Part shown: positions 8,912-16,335 of the stretch, piece by piece
How positions within the stretch are numbered: position 1 is the first letter of the stretch
Layout: each line of letters begins with the position of its first letter
Origin: Bdellovibrionales bacterium
Lineage (GTDB): Bacteria > Bdellovibrionota > Bdellovibrionia > Bdellovibrionales > UBA1609
DNA length: 64,000 nt
NCBI GenBank assembly: GCA_016716765.1
Contig: JADJVA010000005.1
Coordinates: 1 to 64,000, forward strand
Direction: 5' to 3'
The notes under the pieces: generated by a model
Databases searched by the model: none
The model's input: only the letters and a program-made list of their open reading frames with translations
What the model was told of the DNA's origin: nothing
Position numbers and translations under genes: made by a program

Positions 8912-10086
8912 AAGTTATCTATTTTGTCCTGATCCTATTTCTCGCGATCCCCGCATTTGGTGAGAATGAGGAAGGGGCAGATGGAACAGCTCCTCCTTCA
9001 GCGGAATCGCCCCCACCTTCAAATTACGAGAGTGAGGCTGAGACCAAACCCCAGTTAAAGGGTGCTGGCGAGAGCAAGCCAGTCAGTAAAGATGAAAAGC
9101 CAGAAAAAGAGGAAAAGGCACCTCGTGCAGAGTCCCCTCCTCTCATCTCCAATCCTCCCAAGAGACTGAGTTCTCCCCAATCAAAATCGGGGGAGTCCAG
9201 TAGGGCAAAAGGTGGAGGCGAGAAAGCCAAAGCCAAACAATCTAAAAAGAAAAAAGCCAAAGCGAAGGATTCAAAAGGAGATGCAAAAGGTCAGTGGGCT
9301 GTGGTTCAGACCGATGGAGCAGCAGCGTATAAGGTCCCTAACTTTGATTCTCCTGTATTGGAATACCTTGAGGCGGGAAGAAAGGTTCGAATTTCGCAGA
9401 AAATTTTTCAAGGGATTGGGGGGTTCGGTGCTTTCTATAAGGTAAAAATATCGGAAAAAATATTTGGATATATAGCAGATGTTGATGTTGTATCTGAACA
9501 CAAGGCGAAGTCGAGCGGAAGGAGTATTGCGGCGATTCAAAAGAACCCCTTTTCTCGCAGCCCTCAAGCTGAGGACCTTGACCAAGTACCGATATTTTTT
9601 ACGCGATATATGGGCGGCATTTTGGGTTCTGTCAATTATGCTGAGAAGTTTTCAGGAAACCGTTTGAGCTCAAGTGAGACGATTTTTGGATTCAGATTGT
9701 CAGGTCCGGGTGCATTGGTTGACGGCTTGCCCCTCGATTTTTCACTCTTGTTTCATTCTGGAGCGCCGACTTATTATTCCGAGAGAATTGCTGAGGGCAA
9801 TCCTTCAGGTTTTTTTGTGATCAGCGATATTTTTATGCCCTACCCTTTTCTTCAAACAAGTAATACTTTGGTCAGCTGGGGGCTTGGGCTTATGGGCACC
9901 TACACGCGTTTTAATTTGTTGGTTAAAAATACAATTTTTGATTCGCAGGAAGCCAGAATTGGGCTGGCGGCCCAATTGGGGTTCACCTATCGATTTGGGA
10001 AATTTGCAGTTCGCCTTGAAGCCAAATACTACTATGAGAAAACAGACTACGCCGGGTATTTTGCCACGATCATGCGCAAGTATTAA
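8908..10086 (+). CDS. Exported protein with charged linker, SH3-like domain and barrel-like C-terminus
   Basis: Start set at ATG 8908, which overlaps the previous stop; a signal peptide ending in PAFG follows immediately. About residues 20-125 form a low-complexity Pro/Glu/Lys/Ser linker ending in a lysine-rich patch (KAKAKQSKKKKAKAKD). Then comes a segment (WAVVQTDGAAAYKVPNFDSP to FGYIADVDVV) that looks like a bacterial SH3 domain of the kind that binds cell-wall peptides. The last 170 residues are strand-rich (LSWGLGLMG-like stretches, FGFRLSGPG), suggesting an outer-membrane barrel. It might link peptidoglycan to the outer membrane. Function inferred only from layout. Confidence 0.6.
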   Translation: MKVIYFVLILFLAIPAFGENEEGADGTAPPSAESPPPSNYESEAETKPQLKGAGESKPVSKDEKPEKEEKAPRAESPPLISNPPKRLSSPQSKSGESSRAKGGGEKAKAKQSKKKKAKAKDSKGDAKGQWAVVQTDGAAAYKVPNFDSPVLEYLEAGRKVRISQKIFQGIGGFGAFYKVKISEKIFGYIADVDVVSEHKAKSSGRSIAAIQKNPFSRSPQAEDLDQVPIFFTRYMGGILGSVNYAEKFSGNRLSSSETIFGFRLSGPGALVDGLPLDFSLLFHSGAPTYYSERIAEGNPSGFFVISDIFMPYPFLQTSNTLVSWGLGLMGTYTRFNLLVKNTIFDSQEARIGLAAQLGFTYRFGKFAVRLEAKYYYEKTDYAGYFATIMRKY

Positions 10087-10126
10087 CTACAGTTCCAACC
10101 CCAGTATTAACTACAGTTCCAACCCC
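10079..10126 (+). repeat. 24-base tandem duplication across a stop codon
   Basis: Two exact 24-base copies (10079-10102 and 10103-10126), each starting AGTATTAACTACAG and ending in CCCC. The first copy contains the TAA of the preceding gene (10084-10086). The array ends 9 bases before the convergent AbrB gene's stop. Likely a recent slippage duplication; loss of the first stop would extend the protein into the repeat. Confidence 0.9.
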
Positions 10127-10135
10127 AGTCCTTGA

Positions 10136-10369
10136 TCATTTTTTGCCAAGCAGGTCCATCATGTCTTTGAGAATCTTGTGATTGGCCTGTTCAATCTCAA
10201 TTAATTTTGATATGAGCTCTCTCATTGCCGGAGCCGGCTGAACCGTGAGCTTTTCGCCGTCAAAATGGACCACAACTTGAGAGTTCGCATCGAGACCCAT
10301 TGCTTCCATCGTGGACTTCTCAATCACCAGAGCTGCCGAATTGCCGGTTCTGATTAGTTTCTTTTTCAT
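10136..10369 (-). CDS. AbrB/MazE-type DNA-binding protein
   Basis: 77 residues. Residues 1-45 (KKLIRTGNSAALVIEKSTMEAMGL through VVHFDGEKLTVQPA) match the SpoVT-AbrB swapped-hairpin fold found in MazE-like antitoxins and transition regulators; the RTGNSAALVI core is diagnostic. The rest is a helical tail that may mediate pairing. AGGGGGAG precedes the ATG. No toxin-like gene is next to it: one neighbour is an exported protein ending convergently, the other a divergent PAP2 phosphatase. It is therefore an orphan regulator or a solitary antitoxin. An ATTGT-4-ACAAT inverted repeat at 10417-10430, upstream of its start, could be its own operator. Confidence 0.8.
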   Translation of the reverse strand: MKKKLIRTGNSAALVIEKSTMEAMGLDANSQVVVHFDGEKLTVQPAPAMRELISKLIEIEQANHKILKDMMDLLGKK

Positions 10370-10581
10370 ATCTCCCCCTTTTACATGCCGCTTCTTAGTT
10401 TCCAGATTACCAAGAAATTGTTATGACAATATGAGGATTTAGTGAAAATCCTTACAAGGTATGTCCGTATCGAATTGGCACAATCCTAATGGATTTGAGG
10501 ATTCTTCTTCCCGTTATGGGAATGATCTGGCATAAATTTCACCTCTTCCTTGAAGGGGATTGCCATTCTTGAGGGGTCTTC

Positions 10582-11541
10582 ATGGGTTCTTTTCTAAATT
10601 GGACGTTGAACATATCGCTGATTTTCTTTTTTTTCTCTGGTCAAGGTGTTTCGTTCGGTGACACTGCTCCCTCTTTTAAAGAGAAGCTGAGTCTGTATTC
10701 GATAGTGACAGAAATTCCAAAGACGAGCGAAGCAACCCTTCAGGAGTCTTTTACAAAAGCGACAATTGGTCCCTGGGCGGGAATACTTTTGAGTACCGCT
10801 ATTACTTTCCAATACGATCAAGAAATTCTGGACAATGTTCAATATTTTGGTCGCAAATCAGGCGTAGGGAATCAGGACAATACGAAAACGGTTTGGCGCG
10901 TAGGTCCTTATCCCATTCTTCGGTTGCCTACAGATACGGGCTCCCTTTTATATTTTTTCGGAGATGGCTGGATTCATATGGGTACAGCTGCGGGGCTTCT
11001 AGCTGGCGGGCACTTTGGAGGCAACACGAGAGCTTGGAACACCGGTATTCAATTGGTCCATGGGATGACAGTGTCTACTTTTTTTAGTCAGGCTTTTAAG
11101 CGAGCGACCGGACGAGAAAGTCCGACTGAGCTGACGGAAGACAGAGGAGCGTGGCGACCATTCCCTAGTATTAAGGCCTACAATGAACACACAGCTCGCT
11201 ATGATGCCTTTCCCAGTGGACATATCATGACAGCGACACTGACTTTTACTGTGTTGGGAGAGAATTATCCCGAATACATTGATTGGATTGTTCCCATTGA
11301 AATTGGTTGGCTCACTTTGTTGGGGCTACAGATGATCAACAATGGAGTTCATTGGGCCAGCGACTACCCACTGGGCATTGCCATGGGATATCAGATTGGA
11401 AAAATCAGCGCAAGAATAGGAAAAGAGAAGAGATCAGATAATTCAAGCCAAAACGGAGATCGAAGCTTCTGGAATGATTGCTTTTTTTACTCGGGAGTCT
11501 TCGAAGGAGCTCCCACGATCAATGTGTTGGCAACTTTTTAG
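10582..11541 (+). CDS. PAP2 family phosphatase, exported
   Basis: 319 residues with an N-terminal signal segment. The three phosphatase motifs are present: KRATGRESP (about 173-181), PSGH (211-214) and NNGVHWASDYPLG (about 253-265), which carries the catalytic histidine and aspartate. The family removes phosphate from lipid phosphates such as undecaprenyl pyrophosphate or phosphatidic acid on the periplasmic side. The large soluble insert before motif 1 and the signal peptide suggest a periplasmic or outer-membrane enzyme instead of the classical six-helix form. The substrate is not evident. Confidence 0.85.
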   Translation: MGSFLNWTLNISLIFFFFSGQGVSFGDTAPSFKEKLSLYSIVTEIPKTSEATLQESFTKATIGPWAGILLSTAITFQYDQEILDNVQYFGRKSGVGNQDNTKTVWRVGPYPILRLPTDTGSLLYFFGDGWIHMGTAAGLLAGGHFGGNTRAWNTGIQLVHGMTVSTFFSQAFKRATGRESPTELTEDRGAWRPFPSIKAYNEHTARYDAFPSGHIMTATLTFTVLGENYPEYIDWIVPIEIGWLTLLGLQMINNGVHWASDYPLGIAMGYQIGKISARIGKEKRSDNSSQNGDRSFWNDCFFYSGVFEGAPTINVLATF

Positions 11542-11613
11542 CAAAATTGGAACTTGGGTCGGCAGTGGGCCTGAAAGAGAGAATTTACGGAAGATCGAAG
11601 GCACATAAAAATT

Positions 11614-13464
11614 TTGAGTTCCGAAGTGATCGATCAGATCTCGGCTGGTGAAGTTGTGGAGCGGCCTGCTCACCTCGTTAAGGAATTGGTCGAAAACAGT
11701 CTCGACGCGGGCGCCACTGATATCGAGGTTGAAATCGATAATGGAGGGCGCCAAGTTTTGGTTCGCGACAATGGGAAGGGGATGGAGCGACAGGACTTAG
11801 TTCAGTGCTTGGCTCGTCATGCAACGAGCAAGATCCAGGTGGCCGATGATCTTTGGGCTCTTGTAACTTATGGGTTTCGAGGTGAAGCCTTGGCGAGCAT
11901 CAGCGCAGTGAGCGAATTATCCTTGGTCTCGCGCCCGTCCGGAGCAACTATGGCTCAGGAGCTCAAATGCCATTATGGCAAGATTGCCGATCCGGTCGAG
12001 GTGGGTGGAAAGTTGGGCACATCGGTTTCTGTAGATAATCTTTTTGGCAATACGCCCGCAAGATTGAAGTTCTTGAAATCAGATACAGCAGAAATTACTC
12101 AAATCAGGCTGGTTTTGAAGGCGATGGCAATGTCCTCACCTCGAGTGAGTTTTCGCATTCGAGGAAAGGGGAAATTACTTCACTTTTGGCCTGAATCAAG
12201 CTCATTGAAGGAACGAGCGGAGCAGGTTTTGGAGTCCAAGCCGCTTTTTTATGCTGAGGGTTCCGAGAATGGAATTGAAGTTAAGATTGCTTTTAGCGCT
12301 CCTCATCAGGTCGTCGCCAACAATAGACAGATTTGGACTTTTGTCAGAGGTCGGTGGGTGACAGATCGAGGACTGATGGCAGCAGTCATGGAATCCTATA
12401 GAAATCTCCTCATGCACGGCGAATATCCCATTGTTGCATTGTGGGTTGATCTTCCTCCCGACGAAGTTGATGTTAATATTCATCCAACAAAGTCACAGGT
12501 AAAGTTTTTAGATAGCTCTCGGGTCTTTCGTGCCGTTCTCCATGTCTTGAGATCTGCCCTTGCAAGGTCACCTTGGCTTGAAGAGATACTCAAGGATCAA
12601 AAAGTACGAGAGGCGCACTTGGCACCATCTTCAAGTTTTTCATTTTCAGATCAGGAATTGGTGCGCACTCAATATTCTGATAGAGAGAATTGGGTGAGGG
12701 GTGAGCAAATTCTTCAGGTGAGAGAGCCAGATCATCATTTGCTTGGGCCCTTGACGGATACCTTGCCGGAAACAAGAATTCAAACAAGGCCTTTGTCCTG
12801 CCCGGAAAAAGGAGCTTCTTCTGTTCTGGATTCGCCATCGGAACAACTGTCCCCCTTAAAAGATCAGATGGCGACTGCCCAGTGGTCTTCCCTGCAGATC
12901 CTTGGGCAGGCTCGTCTGACTTATATTATCTCTCAATCCTCCGAATCACTTTTTTTGATCGATCAGCATGCTGCCCATGAACGTGTCCTCTTTGAAACTC
13001 TGATGAATACTTGGAACACTGGACGCAAGGAGGTTCAGAATTTCCTATTGCCATTGAGCTTGGGAATTGAGGCGGATCATCTTGAGGCCATTATGAGTCG
13101 GGCGTCAGATCTTGAGAAGTTAGGAATTGGAGTAGAGCAATCGGGTCCTGAAAGTTTGGCTGTGAATAGTTGTCCAGTTATACTCAAAGAAGCTGCGGTT
13201 GAAAAAGCTTTGAGATGGTTAGGGGAGGATCTTGTTAGCAAAGGTGGCAGTTTTGCCTTTGAAAAGGTTGTGGGCGATTTTTTTGCGACAATGGCCTGTC
13301 ATTCCGCGATCAGGGCTGGTCAGGTTTTGAGCATTGGCGAAATGAAAAATCTGTTGGAGCAAATGGATGAGTTTTCCTTTTCAAGTTTTTGCCCTCATGG
13401 TCGACCCGTATTTGTCGACTATCCTTTTCGAAAAATAGAGAAGGAATTTGGGAGATTGGGCTGA
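11614..13464 (+). CDS. mutL: DNA mismatch repair protein MutL
   Basis: Couples MutS recognition to downstream repair. N-terminal GHKL ATPase: VIDQISAGEVVERPA, ENSLDAGA (Mg-ATP site), DNGKG and TYGFRGEAL blocks are all intact. After a linker (about residues 330-430) the dimerisation domain has DQHAAHERVLFE near 450, which fits the DQHA(x2)E(x4)E metal motif of endonuclease-active MutL, plus ACHSAIRAG and CPHGRP. So this MutL probably nicks DNA itself. No ATG lies in frame: translation must start at TTG 11614 or at a rarer ATT (11611) or ATA (11605). AAGG at 11598-11601 fits ATT best by spacing. Overlap with the next gene depends on that gene's start. Confidence 0.93.
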   Translation: MSSEVIDQISAGEVVERPAHLVKELVENSLDAGATDIEVEIDNGGRQVLVRDNGKGMERQDLVQCLARHATSKIQVADDLWALVTYGFRGEALASISAVSELSLVSRPSGATMAQELKCHYGKIADPVEVGGKLGTSVSVDNLFGNTPARLKFLKSDTAEITQIRLVLKAMAMSSPRVSFRIRGKGKLLHFWPESSSLKERAEQVLESKPLFYAEGSENGIEVKIAFSAPHQVVANNRQIWTFVRGRWVTDRGLMAAVMESYRNLLMHGEYPIVALWVDLPPDEVDVNIHPTKSQVKFLDSSRVFRAVLHVLRSALARSPWLEEILKDQKVREAHLAPSSSFSFSDQELVRTQYSDRENWVRGEQILQVREPDHHLLGPLTDTLPETRIQTRPLSCPEKGASSVLDSPSEQLSPLKDQMATAQWSSLQILGQARLTYIISQSSESLFLIDQHAAHERVLFETLMNTWNTGRKEVQNFLLPLSLGIEADHLEAIMSRASDLEKLGIGVEQSGPESLAVNSCPVILKEAAVEKALRWLGEDLVSKGGSFAFEKVVGDFFATMACHSAIRAGQVLSIGEMKNLLEQMDEFSFSSFCPHGRPVFVDYPFRKIEKEFGRLG

Positions 13465-13471
13465 GTTTTTC

Positions 13472-14443
13472 ATGTCAATAGCGTCAACCATGTCAAATCC
13501 AATTTTATTTGTCGTAGGCCCTACTGGATCTGGGAAATCTCGCCTCGCACTGGAATTGGCAAAGGAACTTCATTTGCCGATCATCAATTGCGACAGTGTG
13601 CAGGTTTATCGGCGCGTGAGTATCGGCACGGCAAAGCCATCTATCGAGGAAATGAATTCAGTCCCTCATCATTTGTTTGATATGATTTCCCCTCCCATTG
13701 AGTTTACGGCCGGGGAGTTTCGGCGCGAAGCGCTTTTGGTAATAAAGAATTTAGCCCACTCCACTCCCGTTATAATGGTTGGGGGGAGTGGATTCTATAT
13801 TCAAGCGCTTCAAAAAGGAATGTATGAAGTCGGTAAGGTATCGGAAGCTGTTCGTCTTTCACTTGAACAGGAACTAGCTCAGGGGGGACTCGGCCCTCTA
13901 TTTGAGGAATTGCTTGCGCGAGATCAGAAATTGGCATTGAAAGTAGGTCCCACCGATACTTATCGCATATTGAGAGGGCTAGGTCTGTTGAGAACTCATG
14001 GAAAAACTCTGACGGAGATTCAAATCGAGTTTCAGAAAAATAGCGACATTGCATTTCCTTATCGGTTTGCAACATTGGGCTTACACATCAATCGTAGCCA
14101 ATTGAAAGAACGCCTTCAAAAGAGGGCGTGGCAGATGGTCGAAACTGGTCTTATCGAAGAGGTGGAAGATCTTCTTGCTGACCAACTCTCAGATTGGGCA
14201 CCTATGAAGAGTGTGGGATATAAAGAGACTTTGTCTTACTTGCGAGGTGAGCTGGGTGATCGTGATCAGCTGATAGACGCAATTACTGCGAACAGCATGC
14301 GACTAGCAAAGCGACAGAGAACTTGGTTTCGTCGCGACAAAGACATTCGATGGTTTGATGTCGAAACCGAGTGGCTAAAGGCCAGAAGTTTTGGTATGGC
14401 TTTTCTGAAGACTGGGTCTGTCTTGACTACCCCTCCTGCTTGA
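13472..14443 (+). CDS. miaA: tRNA dimethylallyltransferase
   Basis: Adds a dimethylallyl group to A37 of tRNAs that read UNN codons. P-loop GPTGSGKS is near the start; then DSVQVYRR, IGTAKPS, PHHLFD, and GGSGFYIQAL, all signature blocks of MiaA. The C-terminal half carries the conserved tRNA-contact segments, including MKSVGYKE and KRQRTWFRRD. Start chosen at ATG 13472; ATG 13490 (MSNPILFVVGP) fits the family length equally well. It lies 8 bases after mutL, the order seen in many proteobacteria. Confidence 0.93.
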   Translation: MSIASTMSNPILFVVGPTGSGKSRLALELAKELHLPIINCDSVQVYRRVSIGTAKPSIEEMNSVPHHLFDMISPPIEFTAGEFRREALLVIKNLAHSTPVIMVGGSGFYIQALQKGMYEVGKVSEAVRLSLEQELAQGGLGPLFEELLARDQKLALKVGPTDTYRILRGLGLLRTHGKTLTEIQIEFQKNSDIAFPYRFATLGLHINRSQLKERLQKRAWQMVETGLIEEVEDLLADQLSDWAPMKSVGYKETLSYLRGELGDRDQLIDAITANSMRLAKRQRTWFRRDKDIRWFDVETEWLKARSFGMAFLKTGSVLTTPPA

Positions 14444-14477
14444 GCTGAAATTCAATTTACATTGAGATAGGAATGAT

Positions 14478-15356
14478 ATGAAAAGCATGACGGGATTTGG
14501 GACATCTTTGGGGAGCAACTCCTTTCTGAATTTGGAGATTTCCATCAAGTCTATTAACGGTCGGTTTTTCGACGCTCGTTTTCACCTCCCTCGAGAGTAT
14601 TTTTCTTTCGAAGCAGAGATGAAAAAGGAAATAGTTAAACATGTTCGAAGGGGAAGTCTGGACATCTATGTTCAGCGTCGAGTTCTGGACTCTACAGCTG
14701 GAGTGAAAATTGTTGTGAACCGGAAGTTGGTAGGCAGATGGATGAAGGCTTACCGGGATTTGGCTCAAGCCGCGGGTGTCTCAGAATTGGTTAGTTTGGA
14801 AACACTGGCGGCTATTCCAAATGTGCTGCAAACGGAGGGAGAACGAGAAGTGAATTCGAAGGAGAAATCACTTCTCTTTTCTCAGCTGAAGAGATCTCTG
14901 CAAAATCTGGAGAAGGAGCGCCAACGGGAAGGCCTCGCCTTGAGAAAGGACATCGAAAAGCACCTTCAGGGTTTAGGCGATCTGGCGCGTGAGATGGAAA
15001 AATTGAGACTTGATGCCAACGGTGCACTTCTTAAGAAAATGGAATCTCGGCTTAAGCAGGCCAATCTGACAGGGCAGGTCGACGAAGTTCGTCTCTCGCA
15101 AGAAGTAGCGATCATTGTTGATCGTGCGGATATTGGTGAGGAGATCGCGCGATTGAGGGAGCATTTGATTGCATTTGCTGGAGAGGTGGAGCGACAAGGA
15201 TGTGAAGGGAAGAAGCTGGATTTCTATTCCCAGGAGCTACTCCGAGAGGTCAATACGATTGGGTCAAAATCGCAGGTGATACATTTGACCCATCTGGTAG
15301 TTGATGCGAAGACTCATATCGAAAAGATCAGGGAACAAGTTCAGAATGTTGAATAG
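14478..15356 (+). CDS. yicC: YicC/YloC family endoribonuclease
   Basis: Begins MKSMTGFG, the family hallmark, and has the usual length (292 residues). The C-terminal half has the conserved block EVRLSQEVAIIVDRADIGEE, FYSQELLREVNTIGSKS and ending KIREQVQNVE. YicC proteins are reported as endoribonucleases that influence small-RNA turnover. It ends immediately before gmk and its location upstream of gmk-rpoZ is a widely conserved arrangement. Confidence 0.9.
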   Translation: MKSMTGFGTSLGSNSFLNLEISIKSINGRFFDARFHLPREYFSFEAEMKKEIVKHVRRGSLDIYVQRRVLDSTAGVKIVVNRKLVGRWMKAYRDLAQAAGVSELVSLETLAAIPNVLQTEGEREVNSKEKSLLFSQLKRSLQNLEKERQREGLALRKDIEKHLQGLGDLAREMEKLRLDANGALLKKMESRLKQANLTGQVDEVRLSQEVAIIVDRADIGEEIARLREHLIAFAGEVERQGCEGKKLDFYSQELLREVNTIGSKSQVIHLTHLVVDAKTHIEKIREQVQNVE

Positions 15357-15383
15357 GTGCCTAACAAGCAAGGGGCACTTGAG

Positions 15384-15962
15384 ATGAGGGATAACATGCC
15401 TAAAAATCTATTTTTTATTCTTGTTGGGCCGAGTGGAGTGGGTAAATCCACCTTTCTTGATAGGGTCTTAAAAGATTTCGAGAATATTTGTGACATTGTG
15501 ACTTTCACGTCTCGTAAGAAGAGGACTGGAGAAAAAGAAGGCTCCCCTTACCATTTTGTGACTCGAGACATGTTTTTGAGTTTGATCGATGAGAAGTTCT
15601 TCATTGAGTGGGCTGAGGTGCACGGCAACCTTTATGGAACTCCCAGAGCTCAAATTGAGGAGGCATGGAAGAAGGGGTTGGGGGTGATAATGGACCTAGA
15701 TATTCAGGGAGCTCGAGCGATGGCCCGCGAATATCCTCAGGCAGTGACAGTATTCATCCATCCACCCTCAATTGATGAACTGCGTCAGAGAGTGATCAAG
15801 AGAGAAGGTTCTGTGACCTCAGATTTAGAGGTGAGAATGAAGAATGCTCAAAGGGAAATATCCTTGGCCAGCGAGTGTAACTATCAGTTGGTGAATATAG
15901 ACCTTGAGGTTTCATACAAAGAACTCAAGAAACTAATTGAAGAAACTCTAAAACCCCGTTAG
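15384..15962 (+). CDS. gmk: Guanylate kinase
   Basis: Phosphorylates GMP to GDP with ATP. P-loop GPSGVGKS, GMP-binding TSRKKRTGEKEG and SPYHFV, EWAEVHGNLYGT, and DLDIQGA are all present. Start candidates are a GTG at 15357 directly after yicC, ATG 15384, and ATG 15396 (MPKNLFFILVGPSG). I chose 15384 because AGGGG lies about 8 bases before it; 15396 also has an AGGG. The product feeds both nucleotide supply and (p)ppGpp made by the gene two positions downstream. Confidence 0.93.
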   Translation: MRDNMPKNLFFILVGPSGVGKSTFLDRVLKDFENICDIVTFTSRKKRTGEKEGSPYHFVTRDMFLSLIDEKFFIEWAEVHGNLYGTPRAQIEEAWKKGLGVIMDLDIQGARAMAREYPQAVTVFIHPPSIDELRQRVIKREGSVTSDLEVRMKNAQREISLASECNYQLVNIDLEVSYKELKKLIEETLKPR

Positions 15963-16004
15963 TCTGCAGGGCTCTTGACGCTAATCTGAAAAGGGAGACT
16001 ACGA

Positions 16005-16244
16005 GTGGCTCGTGTAACGGTGGAAGATTGTCTGACAAAGGTCCATAATCGTTTTGCTTTGGTATTATTGGTCTCCAAGAGGGCAAAACAACTCATGAAG
16101 GGTTCTCAGGCTACTTTGGGGATCAAGAGCAATAAAACGGTGGTCGTGGCTTTGAGAGAAGTGGCTTCTGGAAATGTATTTTTTGATATTGACGAGACCG
16201 AGGGTAGTTCTGAGGCTCAGATTGTTCGGGATCTTAATCGCTAA
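16005..16244 (+). CDS. rpoZ: RNA polymerase omega subunit
   Basis: 79 residues with a GTG start and a GGGAG ribosome-binding site. MARVTVEDCL, NRFALVLLVSKRAKQL and the KSNKTVVVALREVASG block match omega, which wraps the beta-prime C-terminus and forms part of a ppGpp site in proteobacteria. Between gmk and the (p)ppGpp synthetase, the standard gmk-rpoZ-spoT order. Confidence 0.92.
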   Translation: MARVTVEDCLTKVHNRFALVLLVSKRAKQLMKGSQATLGIKSNKTVVVALREVASGNVFFDIDETEGSSEAQIVRDLNR

Positions 16245-16335
16245 TAGCGGGCCTGATTCTATCTTTCCTCCGATCTGATGGGTTTTAAATGAGAGTTTCC
16301 ACTTTAGGGATGGCTCTGTTTTTCCGAAAACGAAG

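Noticed and set aside
9024..9260. Minus-strand frame in the charged linker of the SH3-barrel gene
   Set aside because: It is the shadow of a low-complexity coding region on the other strand.
10447..10530. TGGCAC-like sequence before the PAP2 gene as a sigma-54 promoter
   Set aside because: The required GC element is absent at the correct spacing after GG, so the fit fails.
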